The notes below the pieces were generated by a model that saw nothing but the letters and a program-made list of their open reading frames with translations, had not been told where the DNA came from and did no database searches. This document shows positions 1 through 5,717 of a DNA stretch of 6,276 nt, one piece after another. The number at the start of each line of letters is the position of its first letter. The first letter of the stretch is position 1. Origin of the DNA: an uncultured Erysipelotrichaceae bacterium (GTDB lineage: Bacteria; Bacillota_I; Bacilli_A; RFN20; CAG-826); contig ONWJ01000260.1 in the NCBI GenBank assembly GCA_900321535.1, forward strand, positions 1 to 6,276. The letters are read 5' to 3'. The translations under genes and the position numbers were made by a program.

Positions 1-618
1 GGGAGATCGGTTTCAATTGGATTGGCAAAGATATGAATCGCGGTCGTTGGATCATCGTTATATTCGACCACATAGTTGCCAGGATGGGTCAAATCAAAGC
101 CAATCTTCTTACCAACATTGCTTGTTTCAATCGCATAAGCAGCTGGACGAACAATAGAAGAAGCGATGGTCACATCCTCAAGAATTTCCACTTCTACATG
201 GACTTTGCCCTCAAACGAGAAATTGACAACCTGCGTCACGGTGGTAGGCGCTATCCAAGAGAAGACGCGGCCGTGGTTGACTAATGTTTCAAAGACGAAA
301 AGCTCTTTGTTACAGACTTTGACACGCACCTTTTCGCTGGTCTTCAAAAGGGAGGGGCCAGCGTAAGTAACGAGTTTGGTCTCGGCCACTTCGTTCTCAG
401 GAGTGATGACAACCTCAGGATCGATGATTGCCTGTGCGGAAGACGCTTGTGGCTGAGAAGTGCTTTGCTCGGAAGCTTGAGAAGTATTCGAAGTTGTCTG
501 CTGTGTGGTTTGCTGTTGCGTGGATTCTTGCTGAGGGGAATTACCGCCGCAAGAAGCCAAGCCAAACAAGCCAATGATGGCTAGCAATCCGAATACACGA
601 AATCTATTTTTGCGCATA
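1..618 (-). CDS. Partial surface lipoprotein, N-terminal part of a putative beta-helix polysaccharidase (GH49/GH28-like)
   Basis: Only the first 206 codons are in the window; the frame stays open to base 1, so the C-terminus is missing. The start is ATG at 618 with an AGAGGG ribosome binding site (625-630) six bases upstream. Residues 1-23 are a lipoprotein signal: MRKNR, a hydrophobic core, then lipobox LASC with the lipidated Cys at 23. Residues 24-63 are a Gln/Ser/Thr-rich linker. From about residue 66 the protein looks all-beta. Residues 150-200 carry an R157-P158 pair, a PGNYVVEY strand (179-186) and HIFANP (195-200). This pattern resembles the beta-sandwich domain that precedes the right-handed beta-helix catalytic domain in GH49 dextranases and related GH28-like proteins. 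That resemblance is from memory, and the catalytic domain is not visible, so activity is inference. Adjacent amylase and LacI genes fit a glucan-degrading role. The 159-bp leader holds three dyads, so expression is probably tightly regulated. Confidence 0.8.
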
Positions 619-678
619 GAAGACCCTCTATCTTTTGTTCCATTATCGCCCCACCAAAGAAAAAAACAACACTTTTTT

Positions 679-692
679 GTTAACCGGTAAAC
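679..692. promoter_or_regulatory. LacI/MalR-type operator candidate
   Basis: GTTAACCGGTAAAC is a 14-bp dyad centred on CCGG with one mismatched pair. Two more matching pairs flank it, one position out. CG-centred dyads of this type are typical LacI-family operators. It lies 61 bp upstream of the minus-strand lipoprotein start and about 85 bp downstream of the LacI gene's stop, so that repressor is the obvious candidate ligand. The GTTAACC half also occurs at 1861-1867, upstream of the LacI gene itself. Confidence 0.6.
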
Positions 693-704
693 TAAATTCA
701 TAAG

Positions 705-723
705 ACAAATACACAGTATTTGT
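705..723. promoter_or_regulatory. 19-bp perfect dyad (ACAAATAC-N3-GTATTTGT)
   Basis: Two 8-bp arms pair perfectly around ACA. Beyond them AAG (702-704) and CTT (725-727) also pair if one base is bulged. No T-run follows on either strand, so a terminator is unlikely. Its place between two other dyads in the leader of the minus-strand lipoprotein suggests a binding site for a dimeric regulator. It does not have the CG-centred LacI form, so a different regulator or an RNA hairpin is possible. Confidence 0.45.
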
Positions 724-749
724 TCTTGACGATATTTTTTATGAAAAAA

Positions 750-761
750 GTAAGCGCTTAC
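750..761. promoter_or_regulatory. cre-like perfect palindrome (GTAAGCGCTTAC)
   Basis: This perfect 12-bp palindrome with a central GCGC matches the catabolite-responsive element recognised by CcpA at all consensus positions except the first T. It lies 132 bp upstream of the lipoprotein start and just after the stop of the LacI gene, which fits carbon catabolite repression of a sugar-degradation gene. On the minus strand it is followed by TTTTTT, so a weak terminator for the LacI gene is an alternative. The stem would be only four or five pairs with almost no loop. Confidence 0.5.
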
Positions 762-777
762 AAGATGGCGCGATACT

Positions 778-1788
778 TTATAGGGACTTCACTGAATTTC
801 TGATGATGAGGACAGGGTCGATTGTTTGAGTGATCGGATCTAGGTTCGGGTCGCTCATGGTTTTCAGCAGACTTTGCGCGGCGATTTTCCCTTTTAATGA
901 AATGTCCTGACGGATGCTAGTTAAAGCAGGATAAACGTAGGTGCAGGCTTTCAAATCGTCGAATCCGATGACCGAAATCTCATCTGGGATTTTCTTGCCT
1001 AATTCCTGAAGGCGTCTCATCAATCCAATGGCCACGATATCTGAGCCGCAGAAGACGGCGGTGATGTCTTTTTCTGAGGCGATTTTATCCGCGACTTCAT
1101 AGCCGCCATCGAAAGTGGTAAGCGTCTCGAACCAACGGTCAAAAGCAATGCCTGCCTCGTCCATGGATTTCCTAAGACCTTCATAACGATGCTGGTCAAC
1201 GCGAGAAACACTGAGGTTACCGCCGACAAAGGCGATGTTCTTGTGTCCTTGCTCGATGAGATACTTCCCTGCGAGATACCCGCCTTTTTCATCGTCGACG
1301 CGAATGTTGATCGCGGGTGTCATCGGGTCATAGACGTCAGTGAGCACCATCGGGATTTTTCGAGATGAGATGATGCGATAGATTTCAGGTGGATAAAGTC
1401 CGAACAACGCTAGACCGCTGATTCCACGGGAAATGATCCACCGCTCGAATTCCTCGGGGGTCTTAATATAACCGATGATGACATCATATCCACTGGCCGA
1501 TGTCTCGCGTTCAAAGCTAGCTAAGAATTCTGAATAGAATGGGTTATCTGCAAAAGCTTCCTCGGCTGAGCGAAGCGGGAAACAAATGCCGATGAGGGAA
1601 CTTTTCCCACGAGATAAAGAAACCGCGGCATAGTCGGTAACGTAACCCATCTCCTCCATGGCCTTCAGAATTTTCTTCTTGGTCTTTTCGGAGACTTTGT
1701 TTTTGCCGTTGATGACATAGGAAACCGCGGCCGGAGAGACGCCACATTTTTTCGCGATGTCATAAATGGAAGGTTTGTCTTTACCCAT
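778..1788 (-). CDS. LacI-family transcriptional repressor
   Basis: A sugar-responsive DNA-binding repressor of 336 residues, full length for the family. An N-terminal helix-turn-helix spans residues 7-50 (SIYDIAKKCGVSPAAVSYVI, then a VSEKTKKKI helix). The hinge helix spans about 52-62, with Leu58 in the position that inserts into the operator centre. A periplasmic-binding-protein-like effector and dimerisation domain runs from about 64 to 334, including GHKNIAFVGG (181-190), the VFCGSD motif (245-250) and ISVIGFDD (271-278). Recognition helix residues matching LacI Y17, Q18 and R22 are Pro19, Ala20 and Tyr24; Tyr at the last position is uncommon. I chose ATG at 1788. A TTG at 1803 would add five residues, but neither has a good ribosome binding site. 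It lies between two glucan-related surface genes on the same strand, with LacI-like half-sites before itself and the lipoprotein. It therefore probably controls the locus and its own synthesis. The inducer, perhaps a malto- or isomalto-oligosaccharide, is inferred from context. Confidence 0.93.
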   Translation of the reverse strand: MGKDKPSIYDIAKKCGVSPAAVSYVINGKNKVSEKTKKKILKAMEEMGYVTDYAAVSLSRGKSSLIGICFPLRSAEEAFADNPFYSEFLASFERETSASGYDVIIGYIKTPEEFERWIISRGISGLALFGLYPPEIYRIISSRKIPMVLTDVYDPMTPAINIRVDDEKGGYLAGKYLIEQGHKNIAFVGGNLSVSRVDQHRYEGLRKSMDEAGIAFDRWFETLTTFDGGYEVADKIASEKDITAVFCGSDIVAIGLMRRLQELGKKIPDEISVIGFDDLKACTYVYPALTSIRQDISLKGKIAAQSLLKTMSDPNLDPITQTIDPVLIIRNSVKSL

Positions 1789-1825
1789 ATTTTTAGTTAA
1801 CAATTTTCATGGCTTTAAATCAAGC

Positions 1826-1839
1826 GTTGGCCGGATAAA
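1826..1839. promoter_or_regulatory. Degenerate LacI-type operator candidate upstream of the repressor gene
   Basis: GTTGGCCGGATAAA agrees at 9 of 14 positions, including the CCGG centre, with the better dyad at 679-692. It sits 38 bp upstream of the repressor start, a sensible place for autoregulation. The dyad itself is poor: only the CCGG core and the TT/AA pairs match. Confidence 0.3.
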
Positions 1840-1850
1840 AATGGCTTTTT

Positions 1851-1871
1851 TATTGGTTTTGTTAACCAATA
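1851..1871. promoter_or_regulatory. 21-bp dyad (TATTGGTT-N5-AACCAATA) upstream of the repressor gene
   Basis: Eight-base arms pair perfectly around TTGTT. The right side contains GTTAACC (1861-1867), identical to the left half of the operator candidate at 679-692. It lies about 63 bp upstream of the LacI-family start, between that gene and the amylase. No T-run follows on either strand, so I read it as a regulator site rather than a terminator. Autorepression by the LacI protein is inference. Confidence 0.4.
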
Positions 1872-1897
1872 TAAAAGGGCAAAAAACCATAAGGAAA

Positions 1898-1927
1898 GAA
1901 AATGTGCGGTTTTTCCCACGCATTTTC
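1898..1927 (-). terminator. Possible terminator hairpin after the amylase gene
   Basis: On the minus strand GAAAATGCG can pair with CGCA-CATTTTC, nine pairs interrupted by a two-base bulge, around an A-rich loop. A T-rich but broken tail follows, with TTTCCTT and then TTTTTT about ten bases later. It begins 32 bp past the amylase stop, where a terminator would be expected. The AT-rich bulged stem makes it weak, and readthrough into the LacI gene is possible. Confidence 0.35.
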
Positions 1928-1958
1928 TAAATATCTCTGCAAAAACCCAATATTTTCG

Positions 1959-3995
1959 TTATCCTAACGGATTTTGAGTGTACCAATCGCCAGAAACTTT
2001 TCCGCTGCCTTCTTCCATCAAGAAATAGAATTCCCCTTCTCTTTGACGGAAGAGATTGACGGTTTGCTTTTGACCAGAGTCGTTATTGAAGATGACGTTA
2101 GAGGCGCCTTTAGGGATCGTGATGGTATACCAATCGCCATTTTTGGTCATGGCCGTTCCTGGCCAACCGCCAAGGTATTGCTTATTGCCAACCCAAGCAT
2201 AACAACTGATTTTGCCCCACTTGTTGGTGTCATAAGCATGAAGGATCAATTGGCCGTCTTTTTCTTCGGTGACTTCGCTGCCAAAGGCATCCGGAACGAT
2301 GACGCTTTCACCACTCTCTTCTGGTGGATTGACCGATGAATCTTTCACTTCGTTGATCTCATAATCGCCATTTAGGACGAAGAAGGAATTCGGCATCATC
2401 GTTAAGGTGTTATTTTCAGTGATGTTCTCGCCTCTAGCAGCTCCTTCTCCAATAACGTTAGGCGCTTTGTTCAACGTAACTTCTTTAGAAGAGGGGGCGG
2501 CATTCACAATGACCATCGCCTTTTTATCACCATCGCTAGAAACGAATGCGCCAATGGCGTTGTTTTTGGTTTCTTTCTTGCTGACCTTACCATAATAGAG
2601 AACATCAGCTGCGTTCTTGGCTTTGATCGCTTTGGCGTAGCTTGCATAAATAGAGTTCTTATCGGCCGCATCGGTTTCAGCTGAAGCGCCAGAAATCGTA
2701 GTTGAGGTCATGTTCTTCGATGGGAAGTCGGCTGGTCCATACATATAGTTCTGAGAAGAGGTTTTCCCATTATCAAACGGCATTGGGGTGCGATGGCAAA
2801 GATCGAACCAATAGTCTGGGCGAGTGCCTTCACAGTCTCCGGTCATACCAAGTTCATCGCCATAATAGACATAAGAATTGCCGGGGGCTAAGACATTAAG
2901 GAATCCAGCAAAAATGGTCTTGTCCTTAGCGAGCCGTTGCGCTTGGTTATATCTACCAATATCGTGGTTGGAGATCAAAGAGGATTCAATGCCAAGTGGA
3001 TTGATTTCACGTATTTTTTGTTGAAAATCAGCTACATGGGTCACGTATTCTGTTGCGCTGCCCCCTAACGCGGATTCGATTTTGCCTCTCATTCCAAAAT
3101 TGAAAGTGGAGTCCATCTTCGTGTTGTAATAGCTGATGACTTCGCTTTGATCAGAGAGAACTTCTCCAATCATATAGACGTCGGATTTCACTCCTTGGCA
3201 ATAGGAATAGAACTCTTGCCACCACTGATAATTCTTTTCGTGATCGACGCCGGCGTTGGTGTCGCCTTTGTTATAAATCCACTTCGCAGCGTCGAGTCTG
3301 AATCCGTCTACACCTTTCTCTAGCCAATACTTACCAACATTTTTGATTTCGTTTCTAAGTTCTTGGTTATCGAAGTTGAAATCTTCCATCCCATAGAATG
3401 CGTTCGGGGTCTTATACCAATTAGGATGCTGACTCTTCCAAGCGCAGGAATAATAAGAATGATTCAAAACCATATCGAGAACAATATTGATATCTCGCTT
3501 ATGGCATTCTGAAATAAGTTTGGCCAGGTCATATCTGACGTTATTGACGGTCACTTCGAATTTGTCATGAACGGAATAGAAATCGATGATGTCATAGCCG
3601 TGATAACTCGCAGATTGATGAATCGGGGAAAGATATAATCCCCTAATACCTAGGTTTTGAAGGTAATCGAGATGATCGATGATACCTTTGAAATCACCGA
3701 CTCCATCGTTGTTGCCGTCAGCAAAGGAATACACTAGCAGCTGATAGAACGTGCGATACTTTGACAACGTGGGCGTAATAGTCTCTCCCGAAGAAGTGAC
3801 CACTCCCGTCGAAGAAGATGAGACTTCGCTTGAAATAGAGGTGACAGCAGAAGAGGATTCTTCTTTTGATGCCGATGTTATAGCCGGCGTCGTTGTTTGA
3901 TTTGAAGACGAAGAAGAAACCGGAACGACACTAGTGCATGAAGCTAGCAGCGAGACAACACTTAAAGCAAATAAAGATTTGGTAATGGATTTCAT
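1959..3995 (-). CDS. Cell-surface lipoprotein alpha-amylase, GH13 with C-terminal CBM26-like starch-binding module
   Basis: A 678-residue extracellular, membrane-anchored enzyme expected to cleave internal alpha-1,4 bonds in starch-type glucans. Residues 1-20 are a lipoprotein signal with lipobox LASC and Cys20; 21-79 form a Ser/Thr-rich spacer. The GH13 barrel starts near 82. It has the calcium-loop motif DGNNDGVGD (93-101), YHGYD (131-135), region I DMVLNHS (174-180), region II GFRLDAAKW with nucleophile Asp235 (231-239), region III with general acid Glu278 (GEV), and region IV SNHD with Asp345. All catalytic residues are intact. A beta-rich C-domain covers about 460-545 and an acidic linker 550-580. 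Residues 582-675 resemble CBM26, with GGWPGTAMT (609-617), GDWYTITIP and NVIFNN. ATG at 3995 is fixed by the signal peptide, but no Shine-Dalgarno precedes it. The LacI gene follows downstream on the same strand and probably regulates it. The exact GH13 subfamily and product are not resolved. Confidence 0.95.
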   Translation of the reverse strand: MKSITKSLFALSVVSLLASCTSVVPVSSSSSNQTTTPAITSASKEESSSAVTSISSEVSSSSTGVVTSSGETITPTLSKYRTFYQLLVYSFADGNNDGVGDFKGIIDHLDYLQNLGIRGLYLSPIHQSASYHGYDIIDFYSVHDKFEVTVNNVRYDLAKLISECHKRDINIVLDMVLNHSYYSCAWKSQHPNWYKTPNAFYGMEDFNFDNQELRNEIKNVGKYWLEKGVDGFRLDAAKWIYNKGDTNAGVDHEKNYQWWQEFYSYCQGVKSDVYMIGEVLSDQSEVISYYNTKMDSTFNFGMRGKIESALGGSATEYVTHVADFQQKIREINPLGIESSLISNHDIGRYNQAQRLAKDKTIFAGFLNVLAPGNSYVYYGDELGMTGDCEGTRPDYWFDLCHRTPMPFDNGKTSSQNYMYGPADFPSKNMTSTTISGASAETDAADKNSIYASYAKAIKAKNAADVLYYGKVSKKETKNNAIGAFVSSDGDKKAMVIVNAAPSSKEVTLNKAPNVIGEGAARGENITENNTLTMMPNSFFVLNGDYEINEVKDSSVNPPEESGESVIVPDAFGSEVTEEKDGQLILHAYDTNKWGKISCYAWVGNKQYLGGWPGTAMTKNGDWYTITIPKGASNVIFNNDSGQKQTVNLFRQREGEFYFLMEEGSGKVSGDWYTQNPLG

Positions 3996-4086
3996 GAAGA
4001 GATAATAACATAACGACGTTTTATATTCTTCATATTAGGGATATGTAGGGAAGAATTAGGCTTGCAAAAATCAAATAATGCCCGCA

Positions 4087-4096
4087 AAACGCGTTT
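4087..4096. promoter_or_regulatory. CG-centred palindrome AAACGCGTTT upstream of the amylase
   Basis: A perfect 10-bp palindrome about 92 bp upstream of the amylase start. CG-centred dyads are the form LacI-family proteins bind, so it could be an operator or a partial cre. It shares only the CG centre with the sites at 679-692 and 750-761, and a 10-bp palindrome can arise by chance. Confidence 0.25.
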
Positions 4097-4214
4097 AATT
4101 TGCCATTTTTTAGAGATTGTTTTGATTCAAGATGTGCAGCCAACAGCAAAGGAAAACACTGCTTCGGTGAAATCGGACAAAAATCGGGCTTAAAGGATCC
4201 TCTCTGAACCATTT

Positions 4215-4352
4215 TCGGTGTTTTGAACAAAAACGATTCGGTGTTTTGAATAGATTCGTTTCGGTGTTTTGAATAGATTCGTTTCGGTGTTTTGAATAGA
4301 TTCGTTTCGGTGTTTTGAATAGATTCGTTTCGGTGTTTTGAACAAATTCAGT
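4215..4352. repeat. Tandem array of six 23-bp repeats
   Basis: The 13-mer TCGGTGTTTTGAA begins at 4215, 4238, 4261, 4284, 4307 and 4330, exactly every 23 bp. Units 2 to 5 are identical over all 23 bases. Units 1 and 6 keep the 13-mer but diverge after it, both changing to GAACAAA. The inner units also contain the small inverted repeat GAAT-AG-ATTC. There is no spacer between units, so this is not a CRISPR. Because 23 is not a multiple of three, all reading frames are traversed and a coding repeat is unlikely. The array ends about 60 bp before the promoter of the plus-strand NTPase gene. Possible roles are cooperative protein-binding sites (iteron-like) or a slippage-prone minisatellite. Confidence 0.95.
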
Positions 4353-4413
4353 TGGTAAAATAAACCCCTCCTCTGAAATAGACTTCGATTATTCATGCAG
4401 GAAATAGAACACG

Positions 4414-4422
4414 TGATATAAT
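4414..4422 (+). promoter_or_regulatory. Extended -10 promoter for the NTPase-CYTH gene
   Basis: TGATATAAT is a perfect extended -10 element (TGn plus TATAAT). No good -35 box lies 16-18 bp upstream, which is usual for extended -10 promoters. Transcription would begin near 4429, giving a leader of about 20 bases that contains the AAAGGA ribosome binding site (4435-4440), nine bases before the ATG at 4450. Confidence 0.7.
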
Positions 4423-4449
4423 CCGTAGGCCCAAAAAGGAATCTCGTCT

Positions 4450-5538
4450 ATGGAAATTTCGAAAATCGTCATCACCGGTGGACCTTGCGCTGGTAAAACA
4501 ACCGCGATGAGCTGGATACAAAACGCTTTTACTCAAAAAGGGTATACCGTCCTTTTCATCGGCGAGACCGCGACTGAATTCATCCGCGGCGGCGTCGCAC
4601 CATGGACATGCGGGAGCAATACCGAATATCAGAAGTGCCAAATGAAGCTGCAAATTGAGAAAGAAAGACTCTTTGAACAAGCCGCGAAAGGCATGAAAGC
4701 GGAAAAGGTTCTTCTCGTCTGCGATCGCGGTGCTTTGGATAATCGCGCTTATATGACCGATGAGGAATTTAAAGAAGTCCTAGATTATGTCGGTTCCAAC
4801 GAAGTTGAATTAAGAGATTCTTATGATGCGGTTTTTCATCTAGTCTCCGCAGCAAAAGGGGCCGAGCAGTTTTATACAACTGCAAATAATGTCGCCCGCA
4901 CTGAAACCATCGAACAAGCAAGAGAGTTGGATGATAAGCTCATCGCCGCCTGGACAGGCCACCCCCACTTCCGCATCATCAACAATGAGACAGACTTCGG
5001 GGAGAAAATGAGAAGGCTTCTTGTTGAGATCTCACTTATCTTAGGAGAGCCAGCCCCATACCGCACGAAACGCAAGTTCTTAATCGAATATCCGGATGTC
5101 GAGAAACTCCGCGCAACGCCGAACTGCGAACGCATCGATATCATCCAAACCTATCTCAAATCCGCAAGCGGCAAGGAAATCCGCATCCGTCAAAGAGGAA
5201 AAGATGGCCACTACATCTACTTCCAGAAGATGGAGAAGGACCCGACTGGCAAAGAGAAAATCGAAATCGAGCGTCGTCTTGATAAAGACGAATATCTCAA
5301 GATGCTTATGGATGCAGACACTTCCATGAAACAGATCCGCAAAACACGTTATTGTCTTGCCTATGGCATCCAATACGCCGAAGTCGATATCTTCCCGTTC
5401 TGGAAAGACCAGGCCGTCCTCTTGATCGCCGTGCGCGATGAGAACGAGCCCCTTGTCATCCCGTCCGATTTCAAAGTCATCAAGGAAATCACCGGCGATC
5501 CCGATTATCGCAACATCGCCATGGCGGCGAGAATCTAA
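4450..5538 (+). CDS. AAA_28-type P-loop NTPase fused to a CYTH domain (Ttd14-like)
   Basis: A 362-residue cytoplasmic protein with no signal peptide. Residues 1-200 form a nucleoside-kinase-like P-loop domain of the AAA_28 (NadR/Ttd14) type, with Walker A GGPCAGKTT (10-18, Lys16 and Thr17) and a Walker B-like strand KVLLVCDRG with Asp92. Residues 206-360 form a CYTH domain. Its start has the KRKFLIEY strand (207-214), then the basic strand EIRIRQRG (243-250), EIERRL (272-277), EVDIF (311-315) and a terminal KEITGD (345-350). CYTH domains bind polyphosphate or phosphoryl ligands in a charged tunnel. The fusion has the same domain order as animal Ttd14, a GTP- and phosphoinositide-binding protein. 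The bacterial substrate is not established. Start ATG 4450 is supported by AAAGGA nine bases upstream and a promoter at 4414-4422. It appears monocistronic: the next gene has its own promoter. The C- and G-ending codons (ATC, CGC) are more frequent than in the amylase. Confidence 0.9.
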   Translation: MEISKIVITGGPCAGKTTAMSWIQNAFTQKGYTVLFIGETATEFIRGGVAPWTCGSNTEYQKCQMKLQIEKERLFEQAAKGMKAEKVLLVCDRGALDNRAYMTDEEFKEVLDYVGSNEVELRDSYDAVFHLVSAAKGAEQFYTTANNVARTETIEQARELDDKLIAAWTGHPHFRIINNETDFGEKMRRLLVEISLILGEPAPYRTKRKFLIEYPDVEKLRATPNCERIDIIQTYLKSASGKEIRIRQRGKDGHYIYFQKMEKDPTGKEKIEIERRLDKDEYLKMLMDADTSMKQIRKTRYCLAYGIQYAEVDIFPFWKDQAVLLIAVRDENEPLVIPSDFKVIKEITGDPDYRNIAMAARI

Positions 5539-5591
5539 AATAAGTTTCTGAAAGGTATCTAAACACCACCGTTTAAGTCAGTTTCCCCCGA

Positions 5592-5625
5592 TTCATTAAT
5601 TGTTGTTTTTGCGTTTCATTAATTG
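5592..5625. repeat. Two direct repeats TTCATTAATTG spaced 23 bp
   Basis: TTCATTAATTG occurs at 5592-5602 and 5615-5625, with a start-to-start distance of 23 bp, about two helical turns. The second copy runs into the TTGACA of the promoter dyad. Same-face tandem sites next to a -35 box suggest binding of an activator or repressor. The regulator is unknown. Confidence 0.6.
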
Positions 5626-5658
5626 ACAGTTTGTCAATCACGCGGATGATAATTATCA
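5622..5658 (+). promoter_or_regulatory. Promoter with two overlapping dyads for the small lipoprotein gene
   Basis: TTGACA (5623-5628) is a consensus -35 box, with GATAAT (5648-5653) as a -10 at a long 19-bp spacing. The -35 is embedded in a perfect dyad, ATTGACA-GTT-TGTCAAT (5622-5638). The -10 is embedded in the perfect palindrome TGATAATTATCA (5647-5658), which resembles a shortened Fur-type box (TGATAAT half-site). Both core elements would be masked by bound regulators, implying repression. Metal regulation is inference from the half-site only. Confidence 0.5.
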
Positions 5659-5704
5659 GAAATGGAGAGATAGTGGCATCATATTTGTATATCTACGGAT
5701 AAAA

Positions 5705-5710
5705 AGGAGG
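5705..5710 (+). promoter_or_regulatory. Strong ribosome binding site (AGGAGG)
   Basis: A full consensus AGGAGG lies seven bases before the ATG at 5718. It fixes the start of the small lipoprotein and is much stronger than anything before the amylase or LacI genes. Confidence 0.85.
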
Positions 5711-5717
5711 GAAAACG

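Larger units (their letters stand above)
3996..4449. other. Divergent intergenic region between the amylase and the NTPase-CYTH gene
   Basis: This 454-bp gap separates divergently transcribed genes. I see no coding region with a ribosome binding site or recognisable product. It holds a 10-bp palindrome at 4087-4096, the 23-bp tandem repeat array at 4215-4352 and an extended -10 promoter at 4414-4422. No convincing promoter for the amylase could be picked out on the minus strand. The best -35-like boxes (TTGCAA, TTGATT) lack a good -10 at proper spacing. Confidence 0.6.

Noticed and set aside
33..284. Plus-strand open frames opposite the minus-strand genes (33-284, 1974-2339, 2407-2595, 2702-2899)
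   Set aside because: They are antisense to genes with clear domain signatures and have no ribosome binding sites or recognisable products.
661..677. A6 and T6 tracts in the leader of the minus-strand lipoprotein as a terminator
   Set aside because: The stem would be purely A-T with no GC clamp. It lies between the putative operator and the start codon, so it is more likely simple AT-rich leader sequence.
1789..1803. TTG at 1803 as the start of the LacI-family protein
   Set aside because: ATG at 1788 begins just before the conserved helix-turn-helix, as is usual in the family. The TTG adds five non-conserved residues without a better ribosome binding site.
4030..4230. A 66-codon minus-strand open frame upstream of the amylase
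   Set aside because: It has no ribosome binding site and no recognisable domain, and it overlaps the repeat edge; it is compatible with chance.
4215..4352. The repeat array as a CRISPR
   Set aside because: Units are directly tandem with no unique spacers, and no cas gene is present.
4190..4396. A 68-codon minus-strand open frame through the 23-bp repeats, giving a repetitive peptide with NLFKTPKRIYSKHR
   Set aside because: The frame is open only because three 23-bp units equal 69 bases without a stop. There is no ribosome binding site, and the peptide is a by-product of DNA repetition.
5565..5583. TAAAC-ACCACC-GTTTA as the terminator of the NTPase-CYTH gene
   Set aside because: It has only five AT-rich pairs and no T-run downstream, so it is too weak to call.
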